Below, piece by piece: positions 45,506 to 57,407 of a stretch of 64,000 nt of DNA (position 1 is the first letter of the stretch; the number at the start of each line of letters is the position of its first letter). This stretch comes from Tetracladium setigerum. Taxonomy: Eukaryota > Ascomycota > Leotiomycetes > Helotiales. Location: contig PZJY01000011.1 in NCBI GenBank assembly GCA_031472005.1, positions 434,001 to 498,000 on the forward strand, in the 5' to 3' direction. A program made the translations under genes and the position numbers. Below the pieces are notes generated by a model. That model made no database searches and had not been told where the DNA came from. It saw only the letters and a program-made list of their open reading frames with translations.

Positions 45506-46086
45506 TTAAACACGGCTGGATCCATACCAGCGGCGACGACCACCAGCACGGTGAGAGCTGCGAACAGTGTCGACGCGAGCACCCTTGCGGTTCTTGCGGA
45601 TGACCCAGAAGCCCTATTATTCATCATTAGCAAATATTCGAAGCGAACTGTTTACGTTGGGGGGTAAAGGTATCTTACAATAATAGCCGAGACCAAGAAG
45701 AAGATAGCAGCCAAGAAAGCGAAAGCCATGTTGGCCTTGTACTTTCCACAAGCATCGCGAGCAGTGACATTTCCCCATCGCCAGATGCTTCCACAGTTGT
45801 TATCGGAGTTGGCGTCGGCGAGGAGAGCAAAGGCTACGATCCAGAGCACGAAGAGGATGAGATCCATGGGCCATTTTGCGAAGGAACCGAGGAAGGGGAG
45901 GAGGAAGAGGAGGGAGAAGAGGATTGAGATGGCGGCGACGACGATGGTGTAGATGTAGCGCTTGTGGGTGGAGGCGCGAGCTCCGCGGTGCTTGTGGAGG
46001 TATTCACCGGTGAGACCAGCTACTGTTGCGCTGAAGGCGAGTTCGCCGATGCGGAGGATGAGGGAGAGGAGGTCGGTCATAATCAT
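45506..46086 (-). CDS. MARVEL-domain membrane protein
   Basis: Exons are 45679-46086 and 45506-45613. The intron (GTAAGA...TTTGCTAATGATG...AATAG) joins in frame (SAII/GFWVIRKNRKG) to give 171 residues. Four transmembrane helices: LSLILRIGELAFSATVAGL, YTIVVAAISILFSLLFLLPF, MDLILFVLWIVAFALLAD and MAFAFLAAIFFLVSAIIGFW. A conserved loop with two cysteines precedes helix 4 (NCGSIW, DACGKYK). This is the fungal MARVEL pattern, linked to plasma-membrane organisation. The short second exon supplies a basic, Arg-rich cytosolic tail (RRRWYGSSRV). ATGs at 46086 and 46080 are both possible starts. Confidence 0.88.
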
Positions 46087-47777
46087 TTTGGCGGTTTGGT
46101 GGGGTGGGTTGGTTGCTGGTGGTGGTGGTAGTGATGGAAGTGATGAGGATGTACCGAAGTATTGATGGAGAGCGAGTTGATGAATAGTAGAAAAGAGGGT
46201 ATCATAATAGCAGCAAACTCATGGATTTATACCCGCTTTCAAAAAGATAAAATGCTCAGTGACGCAAACGCTAAACAGCATAGAACACAGCAGCAAGGCA
46301 GGAATCCAGAACTTTTCTCAGAAGACAACATCTGACCCCTAGCTTGTCCCACGTCAACCTTAGCAAATCATCTCCCCGATGACTTCATACCCAACCAACG
46401 GCGCGACCAGGAGAAGAGCCTCCGCTAGACATAGGAAAACCTGCTTTGTGGCGCTGACCATAGATTGAGGCACCTTAGGGTATGGCTGAAACACTGTTTT
46501 CTTTCACCCCATGTGTTGCTACACCTATGGGGAGCGTGTATTTTTGGCGGAATGACGGCAGTTGGACAGCAAGGTCAACGACAAGCTTTTGTTCGTGAGA
46601 GCCGAGCGCTGCGCTGCTAAGACCGAACGTACAGTAGCGACGGAATAATGTAGAGTACTACTAGAGTACTTTCTTTGAAATGAGATATGTATCATGGTAC
46701 AATAAGGAAAAAGCGGCAGAGGACAAAGAAAATTACGACATTGAAACTGGTGCTTGTGCGCAAGAGATTCATGGACAGGAACGAGCAAATCAATTCCAGA
46801 GCAAACACAGCACCTGACCGTGACGACAGCCACTGATTCGGGAAGTTTGGTAATGGTTGAAGGGTACCGGCACACCGCCAGGGGGGAGGCAGAAGAAAAG
46901 CAATCGCGATGTGGTGTGTTGGCGAAGGGAGGGTATGACGATGACTGACAGGTCGTGGAAATGAGGTTGTGGTTGTGGTTGTGCTTTGGTTGGATTTTGG
47001 AAACTTGGATTTCTTGGTATGAGGTCGTTCCAAGGTCTCGCTTGCGCGCCCCATCTAATAAGAAATTGACGGGCAGGTGATGTGGCTGGAGACGTGGCTC
47101 GTGTTGCTCTATTGCCACACAGGGAGCGATCAAAGGAGGATCTGAAGATCTAGGTTGATGGGAAGAGAGGGGAAAGAGATGCAGTTTCACTTGAATCTCG
47201 ATCCATTTTGTGGAATAATGAATAATGCCATTCTTCGCTTGGCCATGGGGGACTGCCAAGGAATACATCAGCGTGACTGTTCCTGGATTTAAGTGCGAGA
47301 AGATGATCCAACTGACTTTTGGTCTCGTATGAGGGAGGAAATTTGTTTCTTGGAAGCATTTTGGCAATTTGGAAGCAGCGATGGCCAGACGTTGTAACGT
47401 AAGTAAGAAGCAGGACGCAAGAGTCACATGACCATCTTTGGATTGTGTATCTCCAACTTAACCCTCTACCTTCTACGTCTTTATCGAGATCCTCGTATCG
47501 AACAGGGGCATTGAGAACATAAGAGTTGATTCTGAAGCCAGATTACGGAATGTCTTCCTTGCTCAAGCAACCATAATATTTCACACTCGAGGAGCACCGA
47601 TTTCATTGACCTTGCTATCTCCCATAAGACTAAATGATAATCCCTGCACTATTATACCCACCAGTCTCATTCTTTTATCGTTCATCAACAAAATCCAATT
47701 CCAAACTCCAACACAGCATCTCTTTTCCCTCGTATGATCAGTCCTCCGCCTTCTTACTTCCCTCCTCCCACTAAGTC
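46087..47777. other. Intergenic, large unsupported ORF only
   Basis: About 1.7 kb. The longest ORF (46525-47427, minus, 300 codons) has a composition unlike a protein and is crossed by other frames. Nothing else convincing. Confidence 0.45.
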
Positions 47778-48110
47778 CTAATACCACAACCCTCCTCCAA
47801 CCCCAAGCACACCCACAACCATCCCTAACATTCTCGCAACAGAAGAATCAACTGAAGTTTTCATGCCAGCGTTTTGAGAGCCTCCCAGATAACCACCTGG
47901 GAGTGAACGTGCTGAGACGCGCTGAGACGGAGAAGTGTGGTATTCGTGAAGAGAAGAGGGGAGATTGGTTAGGGTTGTTGGAAATACGAGAGGGGTTGTG
48001 GTTGGTGCTGAGGATGCTGTGGTTGCCAGAAGTAGGATGGTGAAGATGGTAATGAGGAAGATGAGGGGTGTGAAGGGGAGGGGTGGAGAGGTGGTGCTTT
48101 GGGTGGGCAT
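47778..48110 (-). CDS. Small secreted or membrane-anchored protein
   Basis: 110-residue single-exon ORF. It has a signal-peptide-like N-terminus (LIFLITIFTILLLATTASSA), a short Thr/Ser/Pro-rich middle, and a hydrophobic C-terminus (MLGMVVGVLGVGGGLWY) that could be a GPI-attachment signal, with small residues just before it. Not recognised. It could be a chance ORF, but the two-ended hydrophobic layout is typical of small fungal cell-wall proteins. Confidence 0.5.
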   Translation of the reverse strand: MPTQSTTSPPLPFTPLIFLITIFTILLLATTASSAPTTTPLVFPTTLTNLPSSLHEYHTSPSQRVSARSLPGGYLGGSQNAGMKTSVDSSVARMLGMVVGVLGVGGGLWY

Positions 48111-48570
48111 TGTGGTGTTTATTATTGAGGCCTGGAAAGTATTGATCTGGTTTATCGTTTGGTGAAAGTGTTTGGTATTGGGTTGATTCTAGGCTTGTTG
48201 AAGTGTCGGTATCGTTTGGTCAAATTGTGTCAATGATATATCTGTCTGTTGCTGGCGCTGATGTTTTGAGACTTGTCGTTTAGGGAGGTTGGAAGAGCAA
48301 TGGTACTCCAGCCGAAGCACATTTAATAGATGGGAGATTTGGCTGCTCATTCTTGATGAATGTTGAGTTGAGTCTTTGTGATTAATTGTTAAACAGAAGT
48401 TCGTCTCGAAAACCAACTGGCAAATCGAGAAGGAACATCTACAATCACATTTCCCCCGTCACTTCACAACAAGTGGATTGTCATGGTGAAGAAGTCCGCT
48501 GAGCCAACAGAAAGTAGATTTCAAAAGCCCAACCCAGTTCACTCAAGGTATCTGGAACTATTCAATTCAA
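48111..48570. other. Intergenic
   Basis: Between the small secreted-protein start and the aquaporin stop. No gene signal. Confidence 0.45.
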
Positions 48571-49664
48571 CTATGCATGCGGATCGCGGATTTTACGCTC
48601 TCTTCGGATCTCTCTGTGGTAAGGAGGAACCGAATGGTATACCAACGCCTGCACGCACACTCCGGTAAAAGGCCCTATCCACCATATCCACTGGTCTATA
48701 CAGAAAGTCAGCACATGAACCGTCACCATAAGCTTCAAACTTACGCTCGAAATCACTTCTTGCTATGGCAAACGCAAGGCATCTTGTGGGATTTATTTGA
48801 GCTCCAGGATATCCAGGTCCCAGGCCAACAGTGGCAAACGTTACCAAAGCCAGAGAGCATCCGACTAGGAAAGGACCTAATTTAGGACCAAAGACGTGTG
48901 CTTGTCTCGGATCTAAACCGACACCGAATGCGAGAAATCTAAGAAGGTCAGTCAGGAGAGGCCCTCATATCGGCGCACTGGGAACTGACAGGATAATGAA
49001 AGTAGAAATAGATTCGATAAGGTATGTTTGAGTGACATTGATTGTTGTTGTATCAAGTAAGCACCCTCCACCATTATATCTAAGAAGTCAGCCATCGACT
49101 CGAGAGTCAGAGATAGAGAGGCTCTGCTTACCGCTGCGTCAAGTCAGGCCCAAAGCTTCCGCGAATCAATCCGCCGGTCAGAGCCGCACCCATAACCTGA
49201 CCAACCAGATACAATACACCGCGAGAAAAGCCAGTCAGACCTGTTAAGACTGTTGCGAAAGTGATCATGGGATTCATATGACCTCCAGACGCTGGCGCAA
49301 CTGCATAGATGAAGAGACTGATGAGGAAAACATTGGAAGCCCCCACCCATGCCGCGGCTAATTTTGTCTCAAAGCTTCCAATCGTAATGTAAATGGTCGC
49401 GGACATGTAACAGATACACGCGGTGCCGACGCCTTCAATGAACTAGATAGATAGCCCGTTGGTCAGCATCAGGGGAGGGGAGGAGAGCAATGAACATACA
49501 GCCGACTTCCAAATGCTGACATCGTCCCAATCTTCGGTGAAGTACCAGTGGACTTTAGATTTCCAACTCCCTTTCAATGAGTATTGTCTGCGATCTTCCC
49601 GTAGATCCGGAGCGAATGATCCTGGAAACTGCGTAGCAGCCACGGGTATGAGTCTGTTCTCCAT
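48571..49664 (-). CDS. Aquaporin-like MIP channel with altered NPA boxes
   Basis: Major intrinsic protein (water/glycerol channel) family. Five exons: 49500-49664, 49132-49442, 48990-49079, 48745-48938 and 48571-48695. All four joins keep frame, giving 294 residues. Helices include FIEGVGTACICYMSATIYI, WVGASNVFLISLFIYAVA, GVLYLVGQVMGAALTGG, YLIESISTFIILLFLAFGVG, LVGCSLALVTFATVGLG and WIWWIGPFTGVCVQALVYH. The first NPA box reads SGGHMNPMITFA and the second GAQINPTRCLA, so both alanines are replaced, though the second keeps the following Arg of the selectivity filter. Substrate uncertain. Intron 2's acceptor at 49080 (GACTTCTTAG) and intron 3's donor GTCAGT are the best frame-keeping choices. 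Confidence 0.88.
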
Positions 49665-50188
49665 TTTTACGAGAGAGCGTTACTGTATTTGAAGGAGATG
49701 GTAGGAATGTCAAGAAGTAATACAGTCAGGTGTACAGAATGGAAAAGTAGATGCAAAATAAGATCGTCGTTGGTTTGATTAGTACTCCATTACTAGTGAT
49801 TTGAGATAAAACGCTTGTACTGCATCGTGCTGAATAATAAGAAATAAGAGGAACAACATCCATCACACCTTTAATCCGGGAAGGTAATGTGAGTGTGGGA
49901 CACGATGGGAATATGCTCGAGTGACTTTCTATTCCAATGTAGATTAATATACAATCTAAGCCGTGTGTTCAATTGGAGCTCTTTCATCTTGAAACGGGAT
50001 GATGTTGATGTACAAACTATAGTGTCAAGACATGTGGGTAGATCGCCAAGGCCCTGCACGTGATGCTTTCAATCAGCTCAACATGATTGGGTGTTGCTCT
50101 CCCCGTCGAAATGGGAAATGCAACATCATCACGACAATTCCTCAACCTCATAACAGCTATCCAGCCATTGCGCCTCCCCACCGCGACA
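49665..50188. other. Divergent promoter region, aquaporin and complex I subunit
   Basis: Contains GCACGTGATG at 50056-50065, a Cbf1-like site about 125 bp before the complex I subunit ATG. No gene. Confidence 0.4.
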
Positions 50189-51189
50189 ATGGCCTCTAAA
50201 CTCCCCTCTATCGTCTTCCGAAGTGCCGTCAGGCCTGTGCGAGTAGCTTCACGGTCGCAATCTCGGGCTTTCACAGCCAGCGCCCGCGCCAACAGCGATA
50301 CTCTCCATGTCGTGAGTTCTTCAGATACCACACCACCAGCACAATGGAAGCTTCGCAGATGCTAACAGCTCTTTCCGTAGCATCGGGATACCCCAACAAA
50401 CAATGCCAGCATTCCTTTCAAGTTCACCGAGCAGAACAACAAGCTCGTGGATGAGATCCTCAAGCGATATCCACCCCAATACAAAAAGGCGGCTGTCATG
50501 CCTCTGCTAGATCTTGGACAACGACAGGCCGGATTCACAAGTCTCAGTGTTATGAATGAGGTTGCGCGGTTGTTGGAGATGCCTCCTATGCGAGTATACG
50601 AGGTTGCAACATTCTACACCATGTATAACAGGACGCCGGTCGGAAAGTATCATCTCCAAGCTTGCACAACAGTAGGTACCCCTGATTGAATTCCTGGATA
50701 TCTCGTGAGGGAAATGTTAATTGAAACCCATAGACACCTTGTCAACTCGGAGGTTGCGGCAGTGATGCAATCGTCAAGGCTATTACCGGCGAGCTGGGCA
50801 TCAAAAACGGCGAGACCACCAAAGACGGCCTGTTCACATTCCTCGAAGTCGAGTGCCTCGGAGCCTGTGTCAACGCACCAATGGTACAGATCAATGATGA
50901 TTTCTACGAAGATCTCACCCCCGAATCCACCGTCAAGCTGATCAAGGCTCTCGCGGCCGGGGCCAAGGATCTTCCGGAAGCAGACACTGGCGCTATTACT
51001 GGAATTGATAAGCACGTTAAGAGTGGCAATGAGGTTGGCGAGGGAAGCGGAAAGTTAGACAAGGATGGAGTCCCAATCCCAAGGCCTGGACCATTGAGTG
51101 GAAGGAAGACTTGTGAAAATTCGGCTGGATTGACAAATTTGACCTCGGAGATGTGGTCGACTGAGGTGTTTAAGAAGGAGTTCCAATAG
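50189..51189 (+). CDS. nuo-24: NADH:ubiquinone oxidoreductase 24 kDa subunit (complex I, NDUFV2/NuoE)
   Basis: Complex I subunit carrying the N1a [2Fe-2S] cluster in the mitochondrial matrix arm. Exons are 50189-50311, 50381-50671 and 50734-51189, with introns GTGAGT...CGTAG and GTAGGT...CATAG; 289 residues. The N-terminus (MASKLPSIVFRSAVRPVRVA) is a typical mitochondrial presequence. The conserved body includes PFKFTEQNN, PLLDLGQRQAGFTS, YEVATFYTMYNRTPVGKYH, and the cluster cysteines in CTTPCQLGGC and CLGACVNAPMVQI. Frame intact. The ORF extends upstream to an ATG at 50087, but the presequence argues for 50189. Confidence 0.95.
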
Positions 51190-51967
51190 AGGAGAACTGC
51201 TTGGAACTGTATATATCCTGTATCATGGCATGCTTTTACACACTCTGGGTTTTCTCTATAGGCTAAAGTTGGTATCAACCGTGATCTTCATTATTCCCAT
51301 CCTTAATCAAGTTAAAAATTAGAGTAGCTCACAATTTTCCAGCCAAGCGAAAAGGTCTTAAGAGAAGAAGGGATATAGGACTGATATCAAGGTCATTTTT
51401 TTTCCACAATGTACCAGCACTCTTCATTGGCCTTCAACTATTGAGAACCTCGGACCAGGCTCAAAACTGCACGCGTTCCCTTTTGCTCATAATGCACAAA
51501 GACGCTGCACTGACGCGCCCAAGTCTGTGTCCTTTCATATCTAAGATCTAGATGGCACAAGATAAGTCTTATATTCCTCTGACCCTTAAGGCTTGTCCAA
51601 TTGTTAGATTGTTCACATGAATTACTTGCAAGACATGAATCATATAGCTCAAATTCATAAACCCTCTTTGAACTTAACTGACTTCAGACAACTTAGAACA
51701 GCGGGTTGTCTTTAGGAGCAATTCACTAAGCGAGCTAGCCAAATCCGATCTAGTAACTTGTCTTAGCAAAGTTAGGCGAATGAAGGTGAAGGTGAAGTCA
51801 ACATTGATGCGAATAAGCCAATAAACATTGCCGGGCCGATCTCCAGTCTCTCCGCTCTCTCTTCAATATCGACAACTTCGACATCAATAATCCCAACATT
51901 CTCACATACCATCGCACGCAATAAGCAACCTTTGCACACAGACAATACAAATACAATATTCGCTACG
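51190..51967. other. Intergenic
   Basis: 3' flank of nuo-24 and promoter of the next gene, which has CT-rich tracts just upstream of its ATG. No gene. Confidence 0.45.
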
Positions 51968-53044
51968 ATGGGTGATCAAGCAGTCGTCCTAAACGTCTCT
52001 GAACGCCGTCAAGCTCAAGGTTTATTCGCCCTCTACTGAGAGATCAGAATTCTCGCTGACATCTTTTTGTACAGAGGGAGTGAGCAGCATAAAGAGTTTC
52101 TTCTTACATGGGCTAAAGAATGATATGTTTTCGGGTTCTTTGAGTGATTCGGGCTCTTCAGACAGCGAAGGTGGTGGTGTCTCCCTCACGGAACATCCAT
52201 GCCCTTATGCGACTGAGAAGGATGTTGCTACATGGATCTCGTCTACAACTAGCTCATCCTCATCCAATCTGAATGACGGTCTCTTTATTCGACGCACCCC
52301 AGGTATCAAGAAAGTCATTGAAGACGAAGATCTCGCAAACAAGGTCCGACCAATCCGCCCTCTCAAGCTTCGAACGGTCAAGCCCGAGATCGAGAAAAAT
52401 GACCCATTCTTCCAAGACATGGCAACCAGGAAGGACAATAAGGAGGGTACTGAGATGGACACCGAGAAGGATAAAAACAAAGATGAGCAAACGCTCTTCC
52501 CCCTCTTTAAACTCACTTCTCCGCCCTCCATCACCTCCAACCTGAACCTCCTCTCATCAACCACCAATTTCACTCGATCAACCACCGGAACCATGACTTT
52601 CAAAGGCAGACCCGTTCGAAACATCCGCCGCTCTGGCATCACTACGAAGTCCTCTGCCACTACCGCCGTAACCACCTCAACCACCACTGACCTTGACATC
52701 ACCACACCAACCGACGACACATCTTCCGCAAAGCTCACTTCCACTCATCTCGCCACCATCTCTTCTCTCATCGCCACACCCTACGAAGGCATCTGCCCTT
52801 CTTTACCGCCAAAGCCTGCCCACTTGGTCCAAAGTGTGCTCTCAAACTCCTCAAGCCATCAGATGCCACTCTGTGCCCAGTTTACATGGAGAAGGGGAAT
52901 GTTAAGGTTGAGAAGAGGGAGTGTGGTAATAAGCGTGCTGAACATAAGGAGAAGTACTTGCATGTTGGGGATGTTGGTTTCACAACTCAGGTTGCAATGA
53001 AGAAGTTGAGGGGTGTTCATCGGGAGGGTCTTTGGGGCTGCTGA
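51968..53044 (+). CDS. Unknown Ser/Thr-rich protein, frame broken near the end
   Basis: Exon 1 is 51968-52019 (MGDQAVVLNVSERRQAQ); the intron (GTTTAT...CTGAC...TACAG) joins in frame to exon 2 at 52075. The body is low-complexity (SLSDSGSSDSEGGG, Thr runs) with short conserved-looking patches (SIKSFFLHGLKNDMFSGS, IRPLKLRTVKPEIEKNDPFF, FKGRPVRNIRR). Read literally it stops at 53000 in an implausible tail. One base added at AAA 52811-52813 (A4 read as A3) gives a better end: CALKLLKPSDATLCPVYMEK and later EKYLHVGDVGFTTQVAMKKL, stopping at 53044 (340 residues). No known domain. It may be a nuclear or intrinsically disordered protein. Confidence 0.62.
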
Positions 53045-53387
53045 TTTGGTCGAGGAAGCGAAATAGGGTAAGAGCTAGCGTTGGCAGACTTGATTTCGAT
53101 GGGAGATGAGATAATGATCATGATGGTGGATACATATTTCATACCCACTGGTTTTGATTGTGGTCCCTGATTGTTCATACCGGGATATACCACCAGGATG
53201 GATGGATGGATATGATGACGAGAGATGAGACTCAGAAGCGTATTCAACAGCTGTTGAGCAATAGCTTCGAGAAAAACTTCCATAGTATTGATAGCACCTA
53301 CTAAAGGTAAGATCAGATCCAGCGAATCAATATTAGTTTTCTAAATCCTAATTGCATTTCTTCCACGTGTGACTCCAACCCTTTCCC
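53045..53387. other. Short intergenic region
   Basis: 3' flanks of two convergent genes. Nothing seen. Confidence 0.4.
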
Positions 53388-54336
53388 CTAATTTGAGAAT
53401 CCAGAGTCTCCCTTCAAATCGTACAAAACATATCTTCCTTTCTCACAATAATAATATCCTATCTCATCCAACCCCATCTCTTCCCTCCAATCAATCTCCC
53501 CTCCCTCTTCCTCACACAAAAACCCCCAAACCATCCACCGCATCCCCATCAACCAAAAGCAAACTCTCCCTCTTCCTCCCAACACCTTCACCTCCTCCCT
53601 CAAATCCTCAATCTCCCTCTTAAACTCATCTCTCAATTGCACCCACCTCTTAGCCTGATCAATGACTCTCTGCTGTTCAATCTTCAATCTCTCGCCTTCT
53701 TTCTTGATCGCGTCGAATCGCTTGGCGGATATTATCGGTTGGGCTTCAAATGCGACGCAGGAGGCGTCGAATGCGGAAAAGGCTGTTGAGAGAAGGGTTG
53801 CTTCTTGGAGTTGTTGATGGGTGAGTGTTTCGAGGTTGAGGCCTTTGAGTTGGAGGGCTGTCATGCGGGATTCGAGATCTGGTGAGTTCTGTGATGGAGG
53901 AGGGAGGGAGGTGTGAGTTTGAGGTTGGGTGAGATTGTAAGGGGGAGAGTAATGGGATGGGATGGGACGTAATTTGGAGTATTCGCCTTGAAAAGCGTGT
54001 TCCACCTGTTGTGCCCAGGTTTTAACCTATGTAATATCCATCAGTGAAAGGTCTTGATAAGTTGGCTTGGTTGACTTCAAGTCACTTGAGGGAAAAAATA
54101 GAGAGGGAACTTACAACTGAGCTTTCTTCATAGCTGGAGTAAACAGGAGACCCGATCTTTTTATCCTCGATCTTTAGTCTCTCGAGAATGTTTAGGAACT
54201 CGTTGGTCGGTAGGGGTGGTGTTTGAGGCATCGCGGGGATGGGATCTATGAATATGAGATTAATGTCAGATTATGCGGGAGATTAGAATAGGGTTTCGTT
54301 TGTACCTCCTGGCGTCTTGGTGTTTGAATTCGTCAT
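53388..54336 (-). CDS. Unknown coiled-coil protein
   Basis: Three exons: 54306-54336, 54115-54245 and 53388-54026. The introns (GTACAA...TTCATAG and GTAAGT...TTACATAG) keep frame, giving 266 residues (MTNSNTKTPGDPIPAMPQTP). The N-terminal half has PTNEFLNILERLKIEDKK and VKTWAQQVEHAFQGEYSKLR. The middle has a long alpha-helical, probably coiled-coil segment (RFDAIKKEGERLKIEQQRVI, RDEFKREIEDLREEV). The C-terminus is rich in Trp, Gly and Glu. The overall shape suggests a subunit of a larger complex, but I cannot name it. Confidence 0.7.
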
Positions 54337-55197
54337 GTTTTGGGGTGTTTAGGGAGGTGTGTTGTGAAGTGGTGAAGCTGGGTTGGGATGGTAGGGCACC
54401 ATCTTGAAGCGAGGACGTAGAAAGATGCCAAGATTTGCTGTTAACAATTCACTTTTATTGATTAACTGTTTCTGTTTAGAATGTTTCTTCTATTTGAAAT
54501 ACCAGATCCAAATTAGTTCAAGTGATATTAAAACGTGAAATTCTGCTGATTACCTTGCATTCCACCAAGAAGTCCGGCAGCGAAGTCTTTGGCACCTTCG
54601 AAGCTCTTTTTGATTATCGTCTTTGAATTACAAATTTGATTCTCGACTAAATTAAGGTCGCAACATCTATACTTCCGACTAGAAACTGATAAAACTGACC
54701 AGCAGTCAAGATGCGTTGTTATCAGTGAAGTGAAGTGAGGTGAGGTGAGATAGGCCGTCCAACTCAGAAGATGGCCACTTGAGGCACCAACTACCTCGAA
54801 GTACCCCACTGCGCTCGATACCTCCCTCAAATCTCACCTTCAAGAACAAGCTTCCCTCATTCCTTCGACTCGAGACATCAAATCTTGTTCATTGCACTCG
54901 CGCTGCAGCGCAACTCCTTGACAAAGGTCCCGACCAGCTCGAACCTCGATCACGTCTTTCCTAGCTTCAACCAGCTTCGACTCGATCTCTACGTCTTTCA
55001 GTCGTCAACCAGCTTCGATTCGATCTCTACGTCTTTCAGTCGTCAACCAGCTTCGATTCGATCTCTACGTCTTTCAGTCGTCAACCCAGGTAAGAGCAAG
55101 ATCGATACTTGAATCTCTGAGCCTGCGGACAGCTCTAACTCTCCGCAGAACAACCAGGTTGTTTGGCCATTGGAACCCAGGCAACACAAACACCGCC
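54337..55197. other. Intergenic with 38-bp minisatellite
   Basis: Promoters of two divergent genes. The minisatellite at 54968-55081 lies in the probable 5' leader of the plus-strand gene. ORFs at 54528-54830 and 54779-54964 are unsupported. Confidence 0.45.
54968..55081. repeat. 38-bp tandem repeat, three copies
   Basis: Three head-to-tail copies starting at 54968, 55006 and 55044, each opening with CAACCAGCTTCGA and ending with CTTTCAGTCGT. Copy 1 differs at one base (CGACTCG versus CGATTCG). A partial fourth copy (CAACCCAGG) follows directly. Confidence 0.9.
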
Positions 55198-56370
55198 ATG
55201 CCTGAAAGAAAGAGGAGATTGCCACTAATGACTGGCGACTCTGACTCTGCGAAGAAGCAGAAGATTTCGGACTTGCCAGCCACAGAGCCTGTTGCTCAAG
55301 AGGCAACCACCAAAAATCTGCGTCCTTCAGCAAACGAATGGTATCTCCCTTGCCCCTGTATTAATAATTTATACCAAAAAACCGACTAATTCGAGTATAG
55401 GTATCCTCGAGTTTTTGCAGGGAGTCGAATAGATGGCGTTGATCAGTACTTCTATTTTACTGCGCGAGGCAGCAAAGTCGTGTGGACTACCACACGCCTA
55501 GGACCAGATACACCTACCAAGAACCTCAAGAAAGCTAGTCCACCGGGATGTTCAAACGGTGAATCTGAAACAAACGGTGCTGATTTCACAATTACCACCG
55601 GAATGCTCAGCTCGCTCTACTTTGGTCAAGAACGTTTTAAGGAGGACACTCCGGTTTGGTCACCACCAGCTGGCACAAATATCCACGACAAAACGCTCAA
55701 TCCGAAGACAATTCTTCTGGATTGGAAGCAAAATGAAGTCAGGATCAAAGTCTCTTCGTGCTGCGAACACACCATAAACATGATCCAGTCAGCGATGAGG
55801 GACGAGTTTGGCTTCACCTGCAAGCATTTTTTCATTCAAAGAATCAATCGCCTAAGTCAACTAACACCGTATTGCACACCTTTGGAGTCTCCTTACAGCC
55901 TGGCCTATCTGTTGCTGGCTACCAAGGCGTTGGACAAGATTCCAGACAAGCAGAAACGAGAATTCATGAAAAAATGGATCACCATCACTTTTGGCCAAGC
56001 TGAGTTATCGTGGGACGCCTTCAAGAACAATTCAAATCATGAAGAACAAAATAAAGTGACGGGTACCCCAGACCAAGTAGTCACTTCATCAGAGGAGGGT
56101 GATGATATTTCATCAGACGATGATGAAGATTCATCAGACATGGATGATAAGATGCTTTTTCGGCCCGAGATAGTTCGCAGGACGTGGAAAATCTTTAGTT
56201 TCTTACGAACAGCTACTGCCCTTACCATCGAGGCCCCCACATACAAGTGGAATTCATTTCTCATGGAAGGGGACTGGGAAAAAAAGATCAGAGCAGATAG
56301 GGAGATGGACTTCGCCAAAGCTATACCTTTCTACAATGGAGTCTTACCTGAGAAAGAATTTGTGGATTAA
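55198..56370 (+). CDS. Unknown nuclear-like protein
   Basis: Exons are 55198-55340 and 55401-56370. The intron (GTATCT...GACTAATTCGAGTATAG) joins at ANEW/YPRVFAG and gives 370 residues. The N-terminus is basic and may act as a nuclear localisation signal (MPERKRRLP, AKKQK). The middle is a folded-looking region (DGVDQYFYFTARGSKVVWTT, TFGQAELSWDAF, SPYSLAYLLLATKALDKIPD), followed by a strongly acidic Ser/Asp stretch (SSEEGDDISSDDDEDSS) and a helical tail. Frame intact. No domain recognised. Confidence 0.72.
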
Positions 56371-57407
56371 AACAACTTAGAGAATATCCCTGGCTCAAAC
56401 AACCCAAGGAAGTTGTTGCCTATGCTTCACAGCCATCAATTTCAAATATTGTTCCTCGGCGAAATCTCGCAGTTCACGAGCAAGATCGACAACGCCCCAT
56501 TTCAAAGCACCACTGTTCAACAACGTCACTTCCAACACTCTTCCACAACCCAAATTCACGAGCACCTAAATATTCAAACCACTACCGATCTACAACCGTC
56601 TAATCACTCTATCCCCAAAAAGATCGTCTTCCTCGCTGGCACCCAACACATTCGACTTCGGACGGCAAACAAATTCCACAAGCTCTCAACCTCAGTCCCT
56701 CCCACTATCTTGACGTCAAAGTTAATTTCAGCTCGCTCTGCAGCTCCCCATTTCAAACATATCAGAGTTACTTCAGCAGCGCCAAATTGCATAACGATTC
56801 TTCAAAAGCGCAACACCCTACACAGTTTTCTTCTCAAATCACCAATTTTCTACGAATGCGGTATCAAAGTATGTTGATTCTCGCTCAAACCTAGAGATCT
56901 TCACGGCTAACTTTAAAAGGGTCATCTCAACAAGAACACATAAGTTTTGACTTCTTTCTACAACAGCGATGTTTGTGGAAGGGTTCAGAACGTTGAGTAC
57001 CATTTTGTTGACTCACACCAAGGTTCATAAGTTCTCAGTTACGATGATTTCCTCTCGCTAGATCGCCATCAAAATAAAAAAGCGTCCGTTTAAATGAATT
57101 CTTTCATGTGTTCGTGATATTGTGATTCAAGTCGTTGCACTCCTGTTGCTTTGGTGTCTGTCTCCTTCGCTTGTCGTTGATGGCAGTCTTGGCGGTTGTG
57201 CAAAATAATATCCCCGCGGCTTTACAGACTCTCTCTCAAAACTCTGCCATGAAATGGATCGGTCAATCGTATATTCATGCTTGAAAACTTCTACTCTATA
57301 TCGCTTCTCATAAAGCTCGTCGTGCTAAACACCCAAGGTGTTCTCTATATTTTCAGGGCACATATTGCCCACTCCTCTTAGACCAATCTAACTAACACCC
57401 TCACTCA
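56371..57407. other. Intergenic
   Basis: About 1 kb between convergent genes. The ORF at 56413-56877 is His/Ser/Thr-rich and without support. Confidence 0.45.

Noticed and set aside
46525..47427. 300-codon minus-strand ORF
   Set aside because: Composition is His/Ser/Pro/Leu-rich without domains, it is crossed by similar-length ORFs in other frames, and it lacks splice partners; most likely a chance ORF in CT-rich sequence.
56413..56877. 154-codon plus-strand ORF
   Set aside because: Low-complexity Thr/Ser/His composition in the 3' region between convergent genes; no homologous motif or splice signal.
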